A DNA stretch of 64,000 bases from NCBI RefSeq assembly GCF_004791695.1, contig NZ_SRSO01000010.1, positions 1-64,000 of the forward strand, in the 5' to 3' direction. Positions within the stretch are counted from its first letter, which is position 1. Each line of letters opens with the position of its first letter. The DNA comes from Flavivirga rizhaonensis. GTDB taxonomy: Bacteria > Bacteroidota > Bacteroidia > Flavobacteriales > Flavobacteriaceae. A model generated the notes under the pieces. That model saw only the letters and a program-made list of their open reading frames with translations. It did not search any database and was not told the origin of the DNA. Shown here piece by piece: positions 54,088-63,944 of the stretch. The translations under genes were made by a program, and so were the position numbers.

Positions 54088-54230
54088 TATTTTATATATT
54101 TTTGTCTTTCTAATAAAAAATTTCTTGGTACTAAACTATTTTCAATAGTAGAAGTTATAGAGATATTTTAGTAGTTTCTTTTAAAACAGAGGGTTTGAAA
54201 ACCGAAATTTTGTTATTTAGATTCTCGATT

Positions 54231-54252
54231 TTACTGAAACAAGTTCAGCACA
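54231..54252. repeat. Dispersed 22-bp repeat, copy 2
   Basis: Identical to 46804-46825 over 22 bases (core TGAAACAAGTTCAGCACA). It lies in the gap before the LuxE-like gene and is followed by GGTGTGGGAATGAC. Confidence 0.5.
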
Positions 54253-54319
54253 GGTGTGGGAATGACAATTTCAACAGAAATCACGAGGCTCAGCTTGAGG
54301 AATTCTTTTAGAATAATTT

Positions 54320-55300
54320 ATGATTGACACTAATTCTATTTTCAACATTAATAGTCAAACAGAATTTGAAGATTTGGCACTACAAATTTTTAAATTTCAA
54401 TTTGATAACAATAGGGTTTATCGTTCTTTTTGCGATTTGATATACAAACATCCCAGCGATGTAAAAACTATAAAGGATATTCCTTTTTTACCCATTCAGT
54501 TCTTTAAATCTCATAATGTACTAAGTTCCAAAGACGCTATTAAAACTACTTTTTCAAGTTCTGGTACTACTGGAAGTATGACTAGTAAACACCATGTAAC
54601 AGATTTAGATATTTACACCCAAAGCTTTACTAAAGGATTTCAGCAATTCTACGGACCTATTGAAGATTATGTAATTCTGGCATTATTACCCTCTTATTTA
54701 GAACGTGAAGGCTCTTCGCTAATACATATGGTAGATGCTATGATTGAACAATCAAAACATACAGAAAGTGGGTTTTATTTAAATAACTATTCAGAACTGA
54801 AAGATACATTAATAACATTAGATTCCCAAGGAAAAAAGGTATTGTTAATTGGGGTGTCTTTTGCTTTGTTGGATTTGATTGAAATACATCAGTTTAATTT
54901 AAAAAACACCATTATTATGGAAACTGGTGGTATGAAAGGCAGAAGAAAAGAACTTATTAGAGAAGCTTTACATGCAAAATTAAAAACAGGCTTTGGTGTA
55001 AACATAATACATAGTGAATACGGCATGACCGAACTGCTAAGTCAAGGATATTCTAAAGGGCATGGAATTTTTAATCATCCTAATTGGATGCGTATATTAA
55101 CTCGCGACACTGAAGATCCGCTTACGATACAATCATTAGGTAAAACAGGTGGTATAAATGTTATTGATCTGGCCAACATAAATTCCTGCTCTTTTATTGC
55201 CACTCAAGATTTAGGTCGCGTTAATGATAATAATACCTTCGAAATTATTGGTCGTTTTGATAATTCGGATATTCGTGGCTGTAATCTCATGGTTTTTTAA
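54320..55300 (+). CDS. LuxE-like acyl-protein synthetase
   Basis: A 326-residue protein of the adenylate-forming superfamily, LuxE type. The phosphate loop is FSSSGTTGSMTSKH and adenylate contacts appear in MTELLSQGY. The N-terminal small domain DLALQIFKFQFDNNRVYRSFC fits. In luminous bacteria LuxE activates fatty acids for the reductase LuxC, but no luxCD genes are nearby. In Bacteroidota such lone genes are common and their acyl substrate is not known. Single gene. Confidence 0.83.
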   Translation: MIDTNSIFNINSQTEFEDLALQIFKFQFDNNRVYRSFCDLIYKHPSDVKTIKDIPFLPIQFFKSHNVLSSKDAIKTTFSSSGTTGSMTSKHHVTDLDIYTQSFTKGFQQFYGPIEDYVILALLPSYLEREGSSLIHMVDAMIEQSKHTESGFYLNNYSELKDTLITLDSQGKKVLLIGVSFALLDLIEIHQFNLKNTIIMETGGMKGRRKELIREALHAKLKTGFGVNIIHSEYGMTELLSQGYSKGHGIFNHPNWMRILTRDTEDPLTIQSLGKTGGINVIDLANINSCSFIATQDLGRVNDNNTFEIIGRFDNSDIRGCNLMVF

Positions 55301-55417
55301 TTATAAAAATAAGTTTCGAAAAAAATAATTTAATCATTCTGTAAGTTATTTAAAATAGTTACGACAAAACCACCAGCTAAGATAAAAGAAAAATTAGTTT
55401 TTAGTTGATTGGTTAAG

Positions 55418-55448
55418 ACAAAGCCTGATTTCTGAAATCAGGCTTTGT
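55418..55448 (-). terminator. Terminator of tyrS
   Basis: A 14-bp perfect stem (ACAAAGCCTGATTT / AAATCAGGCTTTGT) around CTG, just after the tyrS stop on the minus strand. Confidence 0.75.
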
Positions 55449-55452
55449 TGTT

Positions 55453-56748
55453 TTATATAACTCTTAGTACAAAATAGTTTTTCTTACCACGCTGCAATAA
55501 CACAAACTTATTATTAATTAAATCCTTTGCAGTAACACAATAATCATCCTTTACTTTTTCCTTATTTACAGAAATAGAGTTCTCTTTAAGCGCTCTTCTT
55601 GCTTCTCCATTAGATTTTAAAAATCCTCCTTTTTCGGCCAAAGCTGCAATAATATCTATGCCATTATCAATATCCGATTGAGATATTTCTGTTTGTGGCA
55701 CACCATCAAATACATCCAAAAATGTTTGCTCATTCAATCCTTTTAAATCATCACTAGTCGATTTCCCAAAAAGAATATCACTGGCTTTTATAGCATTTTC
55801 TAAATCGTCTTTAGAATGCACCATCATTGTAATTTCTTCTGCTAATCGTTTTTGCAAAACACGCAAATGAGATGCTTCCTTATGTGTCTCAACTAAAGCG
55901 TTAATTTCTTCTTCCGTTAAAAAGGTAAATATTTTGATATATTTTTCAGCATCTTCATCACTAGAGTTTAACCAATATTGATAAAATTTGTATGGTGAGG
56001 TTCTGTTAGCATCTAGCCATACGTTTCCTCCTTCTGATTTTCCAAATTTAGAACCATCAGATTTAGTTATTAGTGGACACGTTATAGCAAACCCCTTTCC
56101 ACTATCTATTCTTCTAATTAATTCTGTTCCAGTTGTAATATTTCCCCACTGGTCACTTCCTCCCATTTGAATTGTACAGTCTTTTTCTTTATATAAATGA
56201 AGAAAATCATAGCCTTGGACTAATTGATATGTAAACTCTGTAAAACTCATCCCTTCAGACGACTCAGACGAGATTCTATTTTTCACAGAATCTTTTGCCA
56301 TCATATAGTTTACAGTAATATGCTTACCAACATCGCGAATAAATTCAAGAAATGAAAAATCTTTCATCCAATCGTAATTATTCACTAAAACTGCTGCATT
56401 TTCAGCATCACTTTCAAAATCTAAAAAATGTGATAATTGATTTTTAATGGCGTTTTGGTTATGACGTAATGTTTTTTCATCCAATAAATTACGCTCATTA
56501 GATTTACCGGACGGATCTCCAATCATTCCTGTTGCACCTCCTACTAAAGCTACCGGTCTGTGCCCACAACGTTGATAATGCGCCAATAGCATAATAGGGA
56601 CCAAGTTTCCAATATGTAAAGAATCCGCTGTAGGATCAAAACCCACATAAGCACTACGCATGCTTTCCATTAAATGCTCTTCAGCTCCAGGCATTACGGT
56701 ATGTATCATACCTCTCCATGTTAATTCTTCAACAAAGTTCTTTATCAT
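55453..56748 (-). CDS. tyrS: Tyrosyl-tRNA synthetase
   Basis: A protein of 431 residues from ATG 56748 ([16 protein letters not shown]); a start three codons earlier is possible. Class I motifs HIGN (in [17 protein letters not shown]) and KFGKS (in [16 protein letters not shown]), tRNA-recognition core, and a C-terminal S4-type RNA-binding tail ([20 protein letters not shown]). A -7 element TATCTTTG (complement of 56775-56782) lies about 27 bases upstream. It is monocistronic. Confidence 0.97.
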   Translation of the reverse strand: MIKNFVEELTWRGMIHTVMPGAEEHLMESMRSAYVGFDPTADSLHIGNLVPIMLLAHYQRCGHRPVALVGGATGMIGDPSGKSNERNLLDEKTLRHNQNAIKNQLSHFLDFESDAENAAVLVNNYDWMKDFSFLEFIRDVGKHITVNYMMAKDSVKNRISSESSEGMSFTEFTYQLVQGYDFLHLYKEKDCTIQMGGSDQWGNITTGTELIRRIDSGKGFAITCPLITKSDGSKFGKSEGGNVWLDANRTSPYKFYQYWLNSSDEDAEKYIKIFTFLTEEEINALVETHKEASHLRVLQKRLAEEITMMVHSKDDLENAIKASDILFGKSTSDDLKGLNEQTFLDVFDGVPQTEISQSDIDNGIDIIAALAEKGGFLKSNGEARRALKENSISVNKEKVKDDYCVTAKDLINNKFVLLQRGKKNYFVLRVI

Positions 56749-56757
56749 TATTTTCAA

Positions 56758-57111
56758 TTTTTTACAAAACTATGCAAAGATAAAAATCAATGTATAATTA
56801 CTTAGCTATTATGAATAATTCTTTATTTGAAAAAGCAATTCCAAATAAGGCATAGAGGTTTCAATTCAAATTATTATTCTAGTTTTAACGTCAGTTCAAT
56901 CTAATTTTTTTATAAAAAATAATATTAAATCAATGATTTTCAAGTGTTTGTCATTTCTGACATAGTTTCTTTATTAAAATAGTTAAACAACTGATTGTCA
57001 GTTTTTAATATGTCAAACTCACGTTAGTTTTAGTATAAATCTTTATAATAAATAAGTTATATAGATAATATTTGAATCTAAGTACTCTTAAATATTTATT
57101 ACTTTCGTTGC
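56758..57111. other. Intergenic region between tyrS and the epimerase gene
   Basis: About 350 bases that carry the divergent promoters. The tyrS -7 element is at 56775-56782, and TACTTTCG near 57100-57107 is close to the consensus for the rightward gene. No other feature was found. Confidence 0.4.
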
Positions 57112-58113
57112 ATGATTTTAGTAACAGGTGGTACGGGTTTAGTTGGTTCTCATTTACTTTATGAGCTTGCAAGCAGTAATGAGAAAATTAGAGCGATTTA
57201 TAGAACAGAGCGTAAACTTGCTAATGTAAAATCTGTTTTTGCCACTTATACAAATAACTACGAGTCGCTTTTTAAAACCATTGAATGGGTACAGGCAGAT
57301 CTTTTAGATGTTCCTGCTTTATCTGAAGCATTTGCAGGGATTACCTATGTGTATCACTGTGCTGCATTTGTCTCTTTTGAACCTGATAAATATCAAAGGT
57401 TACGGAAAATAAATATTGAAGGTACTGCTAATATTGTAAATCTTTGTTTATCAAACACTATTAACAAACTTTGTTATGTAAGTTCTATAGCAACCTTAGG
57501 AAGCCCTGTTAATAATGAGGAAATCAGTGAAAGTACTAATTGGAACCCTGAAGATGACAATAGTGTTTATGCGATTACAAAGTACGGAGCAGAAATGGAA
57601 GTTTGGCGTGCAACTCAAGAAGGCCTTCATGTTGTAATTGTTAATCCTGGCGTTATTTTAGGCGCTGGTATTTGGCATTATGGAACTGGAAGTTTATTCA
57701 AAAAAGCACATAGAGGTTTTAAATATTATACTTCTGGAACGGTTGCGCTTATAGCTGTTGAAGATGTTGTTTCAATTATGATAACACTCACAAAAAGTGA
57801 TATTATAAATGAGCGTTTTGTGTTAGTTGCAGAGCATTGGACTTATAAACAGTTTTTACAAGCTTTGTCTGAGTCTGTAAATGTGAAGCCTCCAGAAAAA
57901 ATGGTTAGTCACTGGTTATTGAAATTAGCTTGGAAATTAGATTGGTTAAAAACCAAATTAACTGGTAAACGAAGACAATTAACAAGGCATATCGCTATAT
58001 CCTTATCTACAGAAACAAAATACAGTAGTCATAAAATTAAAACGACTTTAAACTATAAATTTAAACCTATAGATAAAACGATTACTACTCTTGGGGGTCT
58101 TTATCTGAAATAG
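57112..58113 (+). CDS. NAD-dependent epimerase/dehydratase family protein
   Basis: A 333-residue extended SDR. Rossmann motif TGGTGLVGSHL at 5-15, AAFVSF, the catalytic YAITKYGAE (YxxxK) and GVILGAG. It resembles dihydroflavonol-reductase-like or 3-beta-HSD-like SDRs, and the substrate is unknown. Its 3' end overlaps the opposing DUF4296 gene by 29 bases. Confidence 0.88.
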   Translation: MILVTGGTGLVGSHLLYELASSNEKIRAIYRTERKLANVKSVFATYTNNYESLFKTIEWVQADLLDVPALSEAFAGITYVYHCAAFVSFEPDKYQRLRKINIEGTANIVNLCLSNTINKLCYVSSIATLGSPVNNEEISESTNWNPEDDNSVYAITKYGAEMEVWRATQEGLHVVIVNPGVILGAGIWHYGTGSLFKKAHRGFKYYTSGTVALIAVEDVVSIMITLTKSDIINERFVLVAEHWTYKQFLQALSESVNVKPPEKMVSHWLLKLAWKLDWLKTKLTGKRRQLTRHIAISLSTETKYSSHKIKTTLNYKFKPIDKTITTLGGLYLK

Positions 58114-58642
58114 AATCAATTACACTTCTTATTTCCTTAAGTCTTTTTTCTACTAGCATTTCTGCTACCGAATCCTTTACTTTCAATACTTTTAATGAGT
58201 CTTTAATTTTTAATAGCATTAGAGAATCCTTTTCTGTAAATACCAGCCTAAGCGAATCTTTTCTTCTTTCTTCTTTTTCCTTTCTTTCTTCCTCTTCCTC
58301 CTTCTTGAACTTAACCTTAAGTATTTCCAAGCAATCTTTAACTTTTAGAAAAATTTCTTCATAATCCTTTATATAAAAAGCATAATACTCATTGCTCAAA
58401 GCAAACTGCAAGCTATCTATATTGTGCTTTTCGTAAACATAAGTATTGAAATTAATACCATGATCTTCCATTATTTTTCTATTAACAGAATTTGAAGATG
58501 ATATTATCTTGGCATCTATTAATACGTTAACCATTTTCTCCTTAGATATTAAATTATCAGGTTTCTTAGGTTTTTTTAAATCATGACAAGCTGATATAAC
58601 TATTAAAACACTTAAGTATATAGTAACTCGTTTTAAAATCAT
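58085..58642 (-). CDS. DUF4296 domain lipoprotein
   Basis: A 185-residue lipoprotein (signal LSVLIVISACHD, lipobox Cys 19). The DUF4296 domain is at about 30-115 (LISKEKMVNVLIDAKIISSSNSVN...YVYEKHNIDSLQFALSNEYYAF), followed by a charged coiled-coil tail (KKEEEEERKEKEERRKD). The start lies within the end of pyrC, with a 4-base overlap. DUF4296 proteins commonly lie next to pyrC in Bacteroidota, but no role is known. Confidence 0.88.
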   Translation of the reverse strand: MILKRVTIYLSVLIVISACHDLKKPKKPDNLISKEKMVNVLIDAKIISSSNSVNRKIMEDHGINFNTYVYEKHNIDSLQFALSNEYYAFYIKDYEEIFLKVKDCLEILKVKFKKEEEEERKEKEERRKDSLRLVFTEKDSLMLLKIKDSLKVLKVKDSVAEMLVEKRLKEIRSVIDSISDKDPQE

Positions 58643-59985
58643 CTGTTAAAAGTTAATCGTTTGGCTGCTTTCACATTGCTAAATTTAGAGTTCTGATACA
58701 CTAAACTGCCGTTTAAAAATGTATGTGTAACTCTGGATTTAAAGGTTGTTCCTTCAAATGGAGACCACTCGCATTTATATAAAATATTATCTTTATTTAC
58801 AGTCCATGGGTTATTTAGGTCTATTAACACTAAATCTGCAAAATAACCTTCTTTAATAAACCCTCTCCTTGCAATCTGAAATAAAATTGCTGGGTTATGG
58901 CACATTTTTTCAACGACCTTTTCCAGAGAAATTTTACCTTTATGGCACATTTCTAACATGGCGGGCAATGCATGTTGTACTAGCGGACCTCCTGATGGTG
59001 CTTTAGTATAAACATTTTTCTTTTCTTCTAAAGTATGTGGGGCATGGTCTGTAGCTAAAACATCTATTCTATCATCTAATAAAGCTTCCCATAATTGCTC
59101 TCTATCTTCTTTGGTCTTAACCGCTGGATTCCATTTTATAAAAGTGCCTTTTTCATCATAATCTTCATCGCTAAACCACAGATGATGTGTACAAACTTCT
59201 GAGGTGATTTTTTTATCTTTTAAAGGAATTTTGTTGTCAAATAAATTTGTTTCTTTTCCTGTTGAAAGATGAAACACATGAAGCCTTGCACCTGTTTTCT
59301 TAGCTAATTCTATCGCCCTAGAAGATGACAAATAACAAGCTTCTTCACTTCTTATTATTGAGTGATATTTAATAGGAATATCATCTCCATAGGTTTCTAA
59401 ATGTTCTTGGAAATTCTTTTTTATAGTTGCTTCATCTTCACAATGAACAGAAATAACCATTTTCGTGCTCTTGAAAATTTTCTCCAGCACTTCCATATCA
59501 TCAACTAACATATTACCTGTTGAAGACCCTAAGAATAGTTTTAAACCTGCTGCTTGATTTATATCTAATTTTAGAATCTCATCCAAATTATCATTAGTTC
59601 CTCCAAACATAAACGAATAATTAGCTGAAGATGTTTTTGAAGCGATCTCAAACTTCTCTTCCAGTTTTTCAATGGTCGTTGTTTGAGGATTTGTATTTGG
59701 CATTTCTATAAAAGAGGTAATTCCTCCGGCAATAGCCGCCCTGGATTCTGTTTCTATATTAGCTTTATGCGTTAACCCTGGCTCTCTAAAATGAACTTGA
59801 TCATCAATAGCTCCAGGTAATAAATATTTTCCTTCGGCATCTACAACAAGTACATCGGCAGACTTAGCACTTATAGATTTACCTATCTTTTTAATGTACT
59901 CACCTTCAATTAATATGTCTCCATTAAAAATAATGCCTTCATTTACAATATTTGCATTCTTAATAAGTGTCGATTTTAACTTCAT
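58639..59985 (-). CDS. pyrC: Dihydroorotase
   Basis: A 448-residue amidohydrolase for de novo pyrimidine synthesis. Zinc ligands are present: H65 and R67 in DDQVHFREPG, lysine KLFLGSSTG (carbamylated lysine), HCEDEATI, VCTHHLWF and the catalytic aspartate in ATDHAPHT. The length and motifs match the type I dihydroorotase. It is translationally coupled to the DUF4296 gene and is preceded by a GT2 gene 8 bases away. Confidence 0.94.
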   Translation of the reverse strand: MKLKSTLIKNANIVNEGIIFNGDILIEGEYIKKIGKSISAKSADVLVVDAEGKYLLPGAIDDQVHFREPGLTHKANIETESRAAIAGGITSFIEMPNTNPQTTTIEKLEEKFEIASKTSSANYSFMFGGTNDNLDEILKLDINQAAGLKLFLGSSTGNMLVDDMEVLEKIFKSTKMVISVHCEDEATIKKNFQEHLETYGDDIPIKYHSIIRSEEACYLSSSRAIELAKKTGARLHVFHLSTGKETNLFDNKIPLKDKKITSEVCTHHLWFSDEDYDEKGTFIKWNPAVKTKEDREQLWEALLDDRIDVLATDHAPHTLEEKKNVYTKAPSGGPLVQHALPAMLEMCHKGKISLEKVVEKMCHNPAILFQIARRGFIKEGYFADLVLIDLNNPWTVNKDNILYKCEWSPFEGTTFKSRVTHTFLNGSLVYQNSKFSNVKAAKRLTFNR

Positions 59986-59993
59986 ATAAATTC

Positions 59994-60716
59994 TTATTTT
60001 TTAAAAAGGCTTTTTAGTTTCATAGAAATAACTCCAAAAATGGCTTCGGAAATAATGCCAGAACTTAGTTTTGATTCTCCTTTTGTTCTATCAGTAAAAA
60101 TAACTGGTACTTCTATAATCTTAAATTTCTTTAAATATGTTTTAAATTTCATTTCAATTTGAAACGCATAACCAATAAACTTTATAGCATCTAAATTTAT
60201 TGCCTCAAGGACATGTCGTTTATAACAAACATAACCTGCTGTTGTATCATGAATTTTCATACCAGTAATGATACGCACATATTTTGAGGCACAATAAGAC
60301 ATAAGAACACGATTCATTGGCCAATTAACAACATTAACACCTGTAATGTATCTAGAACCTATAGATAAATCTGCCCCTTCTATATGACAAGCATTATATA
60401 AATTTATTAAATCGTTTGGATCATGTGAGAAATCTGCATCCATTTCAAAAATATACTTATAGGTCTTGTCTAAACTCCATTTAAAGCCATGTATATAGGC
60501 AGTCCCTAACCCCGATTTTTCTTTTCGAATTTCTAAAAATAATCTGTTGGGAAAATCGGCTTGAAGTTCTTTTACCTTTAAAGCCGTTAAATCTGGAGAA
60601 TTATCATCAACAATAAGGATATGAATACTATCAGACTGAGAGAATACAGCTTTTATAATAGCCTCAATGTTTTCTATTTCGTTGTATGTTGGAATGATAA
60701 CAACCGTATCTTTCAT
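59994..60716 (-). CDS. GT2 glycosyltransferase (polyprenol-phosphate mannosyltransferase type)
   Basis: A 240-residue cytoplasmic GT-A enzyme: IIPTYNEIENIEAIIKAVF, IVDDNSPD, FEMDADFSHDPNDLIN with the DxD-like motif, and GSRYITG. This pattern is typical of dolichol/polyprenol monophosphate mannose synthases, which charge a lipid carrier. It lacks a membrane segment. It is the first gene of a GT2-pyrC-DUF4296 operon. Confidence 0.9.
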   Translation of the reverse strand: MKDTVVIIPTYNEIENIEAIIKAVFSQSDSIHILIVDDNSPDLTALKVKELQADFPNRLFLEIRKEKSGLGTAYIHGFKWSLDKTYKYIFEMDADFSHDPNDLINLYNACHIEGADLSIGSRYITGVNVVNWPMNRVLMSYCASKYVRIITGMKIHDTTAGYVCYKRHVLEAINLDAIKFIGYAFQIEMKFKTYLKKFKIIEVPVIFTDRTKGESKLSSGIISEAIFGVISMKLKSLFKK

Positions 60717-60836
60717 TCTCTAACTCTATTAAAACTTTTTAATTTTTAGCAAATGTACATTAATAACCGTTCATTTTTTTTAAATATTCCTTAATAATTA
60801 TAAGCGTGGTATTAATATTTATAATAATTTTATACC

Positions 60837-61484
60837 ATGCTTCGAGATATCGTATCAAATGAATTATATACAATTTTATTAGTTACAGGACTGCTTGTCG
60901 TAGCTATGGCAAAATTGGCTTCTCCAAAACGTTTTGATGATTTCATATTTGTTATTGGAAATTATAAATACCTTAAAATTTACTCTAGAGAGCAAAAATT
61001 CCTCGACAAATTTGATGCTTTATTATTTGGCAATTTAATTCTTTCATTATCTGTTTTTAGCTTTATTTCATATCAGCATATAACTGATGGCAAGTTACTT
61101 TCTATAGATCTAATGTTTAAAATATCTTTTAGTATTGCTGTTTTTATTTTAATAAAGGTTCTTATTGAGCGACTTATTGGGAGTCTTTTGGAAATTGATA
61201 AGCTAATAGATCAATATCTTTTTCAGAAAATTAGCTATAAGAATTTCTTAGGTGTTTTACTACTTCCTATAAATGCTTTGCTATTGTTTAGTTTTAAACC
61301 TTCTTTGCCAATTATATATTTGATAGTTATTTTATTGTTAATTGTTAATATTATTGGGCTTATTACTTCTTTTAAAACGCATCAAAGTTTAATAAAACGC
61401 AATTATTTTTATTTTATTTTGTATCTTTGCACTCTCGAAATCTCACCTTACATCATTTTGTACAAGGTGTTTATTACCAAATAA
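60837..61484 (+). CDS. DUF4271 membrane protein
   Basis: A 215-residue protein with six or seven hydrophobic helices (for example YTILLVTGLLVVAMAKLA, LFGNLILSLSVFSFISY, IAVFILIKVLIERLIG, FYFILYLCTLEISPYIILY). The DUF4271 pattern is SPKRFDDFIFVIGNYKYLKIYSREQKFLDKFDALLFGN. DUF4271 genes are regularly found beside hemD in Bacteroidota. The role is unknown. Confidence 0.88.
   Translation: MLRDIVSNELYTILLVTGLLVVAMAKLASPKRFDDFIFVIGNYKYLKIYSREQKFLDKFDALLFGNLILSLSVFSFISYQHITDGKLLSIDLMFKISFSIAVFILIKVLIERLIGSLLEIDKLIDQYLFQKISYKNFLGVLLLPINALLLFSFKPSLPIIYLIVILLLIVNIIGLITSFKTHQSLIKRNYFYFILYLCTLEISPYIILYKVFITK
61423..61430 (+). promoter_or_regulatory. Internal promoter -7 element for hemD
   Basis: TATCTTTG inside the end of the DUF4271 gene, 78 bases before hemD ATG. 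It could give hemD an independent transcript. Confidence 0.45.
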
Positions 61485-61508
61485 TAAGAGAACAAACTAC
61501 TTACCAGT

Positions 61509-62258
61509 ATGAAAGTAAAAACAATTCTAGTATCTCAACCCGAACCCAAAATAGAGAACTCACCCTACTTTGATTTACAAGAAAAGCAAAAGGTAAAAAT
61601 AGATTTCAGACCTTTTATACATGTTGAGGGTGTATCTGCAAAAGATATTAGGCAACAAAAGGTAGATTTAAATAATTATACAGCTATTATTTTAACGAGC
61701 AGAAATGCCGTAGATCATTTTTTTAGAATTGCAGAAGAAATGCGATTTAAAGTTCCAGATTCTATGAAATATTTCTGTCAGTCTGAAGCTGTTGCTTTCT
61801 ATCTTCAAAAGTATGTGGTATACAGAAAGCGCAAAATTTATGTTGGTAAACGTACGTTTTCTGAATTATCTCCATTAATTAAAAAGTATAAAGAAGAAAC
61901 ATTTTTATTACCAAATACAGATAAAGTAAAACCAGCAGTTCCTGAAACTTTAAACGCTTTAGGTGTTAATTGGAAACAAGCTACTTTTTACAAAACTGTG
62001 GTTAGTGATTTATCCGATTTAGCAAATGTTTATTATGATGTCTTAGTCTTTTTCAGCCCTTCTGGAATAGAATCTTTATTTCAGAACTTTCCGGATTTCA
62101 AACAAAACGATACACGAATTGCTGTTTTTGGAAATACAACAATAAAAGCTGTAGAAGAAAAAGGATTGCGAGTAGATATTGCTGCACCAACACCAGAAAC
62201 ACCATCAATGACAATGGCTTTACAGAAGTATATTGATAAAGTTAATAAAGGAAAATAA
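61509..62258 (+). CDS. hemD: Uroporphyrinogen-III synthase
   Basis: A 249-residue enzyme of haem synthesis that closes and isomerises hydroxymethylbilane. The family is variable, but YTAIILTSRNAVDHFFRIAEE, VVFFSPSGIESLF (VLVFFSPSGIESLFQNF) and RIAVFGNTTIKAVEEKGLRVDIAAPTPETPSMTMAL are characteristic. The DUF4271 gene is 24 bases upstream, and pckA converges from the right. Confidence 0.9.
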   Translation: MKVKTILVSQPEPKIENSPYFDLQEKQKVKIDFRPFIHVEGVSAKDIRQQKVDLNNYTAIILTSRNAVDHFFRIAEEMRFKVPDSMKYFCQSEAVAFYLQKYVVYRKRKIYVGKRTFSELSPLIKKYKEETFLLPNTDKVKPAVPETLNALGVNWKQATFYKTVVSDLSDLANVYYDVLVFFSPSGIESLFQNFPDFKQNDTRIAVFGNTTIKAVEEKGLRVDIAAPTPETPSMTMALQKYIDKVNKGK

Positions 62259-62276
62259 ACTTAACACTCTTACAGT

Positions 62277-62312
62277 AAAAAAGGGATGATTTGAAAAAAT
62301 TATCCCTTTTTT
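62277..62312. terminator. Bidirectional terminator between hemD and pckA
   Basis: An 11-bp stem AAAAAAGGGAT / ATCCCTTTTTT with a 14-nt loop, suited to end both converging genes. Confidence 0.6.
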
Positions 62313-62327
62313 ATTTAGCTAACATAT

Positions 62328-63944
62328 TTAAAATGCATAACGTTGCGGACCGCCTCGTCTGATTTCCTCATTACAATGGGCTTCGAATTTTTTGAAATTC
62401 TCGCGAAACGCATTAGTTAATTTAAAAGCTGTTTTATAATAGTTTTCATCATCATTCCAAGTGGCTCTAGGACTTAAAACACTTGTTGGTACACCTGGAC
62501 ATTCTCTAGGTTGTGCTACACCAAAAACTGAATGTATATGGTAATCATCATAGTTATATAAACCTAAATCGCCATTTAATACAGCGCTAATCATAGCACG
62601 TGTATATTTTAATTTCATTCTAGTACCAACACCGTAAGGACCACCAGTCCAACCTGTATTTACCAGCCACACATTAACTCCAGACTTTATCATTTTTTCA
62701 CTTAACATTTCAGCATATTTAGCTGGGTGTAAAGGCATAAAAGGCGCACCGAAACATGCCGAAAAAGACGGTTGTGGTTCTACAACTCCAGCTTCTGTTC
62801 CTGCCACTTTTGCTGTATATCCTGAAATGAAATGATATGCTGCCTGACTAGGTGTTAATTTAGATATTGGTGGCAATACTCCAAAAGCATCGGCTGTTAA
62901 AAAGAAAATATTTTTTGGATTCTTACCAGTTGATGGCACTTGAATATTTTCAATATGCTCAATGGGATAACTAACTCTTGTATTTTGTGTAATTGAAATA
63001 TCCTCGAAATTAACGTGACCATCTTTATCTAGAATAACATTTTCTAAAATAGCTCCTTTTTTAATAGCATCATATATTTCTGGTTCGTTATCTCTTGAAA
63101 GATTAATGACTTTTGCATAACAGCCACCTTCAAAATTAAATACCGAATTCCCTGCAGTCCACCCATGTTCATCATCACCAATTAAACTCCTATTTGGGTC
63201 TGTAGATAAGGTTGTTTTGCCCGTACCAGATAATCCAAAGAAAATAGCCGTATCACCTTCTTTACCTACATTAGCACTACAGTGCATTGGTAATGTATTT
63301 TTAAATACTGGAAGTATAAAATTAAGCGCTGAAAAAATACCTTTTTTAATTTCACCAGTATATCCCGTTCCTCCAATTAATGCTATTTTCTTAGAAAAAT
63401 TTAAAATTGCAAAATTATGTTGGCGTGTCCCATCCTCTTCTGGGTTTGCCATAAAACCAGGAGCGTTAACCACAGTCCATTCTGGATCAAAGCCTTTTAA
63501 CTCCTCTTCCGTTGGTCTTAAAAACATATTATAAGCAAATTGATTGCTCCAAGGATATTCATTAATCACGCGAATATTCAACTTATAATCTTCATCTGCG
63601 CAAGCATAACTATCTCTTACAAAAATCTCTTTATTAGATAAATAATTAACGACCTTATTATATAATGCATCAAATTTGTCTGCATCAAACGGAATATTAA
63701 TATCTCCCCACCAAACTCGATCTTTTGTTATATCATCTTTAACAATAAATCGATCTTTTGGAGAGCGCCCAGTAAATTCACCTGTATTAACCGCTAAAGC
63801 TCCAGATGAGGCTTCTTTACCTAATCCTTTTTCAACCGTAATTTCATGAAGTTGTTCTGGTGAAAGTTGATACTGTACATTGGCATTTTTAATTCCGTAT
63901 ACCTCCAGCGAAATCGTTTTCGTAACTTGATTATAATTTATCAT
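62328..63944 (-). CDS. pckA: ATP-dependent phosphoenolpyruvate carboxykinase
   Basis: A 538-residue enzyme: RSPKDRFIV (substrate), the P-loop GLSGTGKTT at about 237-245 followed by LSTDPNRSLIGDDEHGW (metal and adenine motifs), and HPAKYAEMLSEKM. It catalyses oxaloacetate + ATP to PEP + CO2 + ADP, the normal gluconeogenic step. A -7-like TAATTTTG (complement of 63971-63978) lies upstream. A second, PPi-type PEPCK candidate is 22 kb to the left. Confidence 0.97.
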   Translation of the reverse strand: MINYNQVTKTISLEVYGIKNANVQYQLSPEQLHEITVEKGLGKEASSGALAVNTGEFTGRSPKDRFIVKDDITKDRVWWGDINIPFDADKFDALYNKVVNYLSNKEIFVRDSYACADEDYKLNIRVINEYPWSNQFAYNMFLRPTEEELKGFDPEWTVVNAPGFMANPEEDGTRQHNFAILNFSKKIALIGGTGYTGEIKKGIFSALNFILPVFKNTLPMHCSANVGKEGDTAIFFGLSGTGKTTLSTDPNRSLIGDDEHGWTAGNSVFNFEGGCYAKVINLSRDNEPEIYDAIKKGAILENVILDKDGHVNFEDISITQNTRVSYPIEHIENIQVPSTGKNPKNIFFLTADAFGVLPPISKLTPSQAAYHFISGYTAKVAGTEAGVVEPQPSFSACFGAPFMPLHPAKYAEMLSEKMIKSGVNVWLVNTGWTGGPYGVGTRMKLKYTRAMISAVLNGDLGLYNYDDYHIHSVFGVAQPRECPGVPTSVLSPRATWNDDENYYKTAFKLTNAFRENFKKFEAHCNEEIRRGGPQRYAF

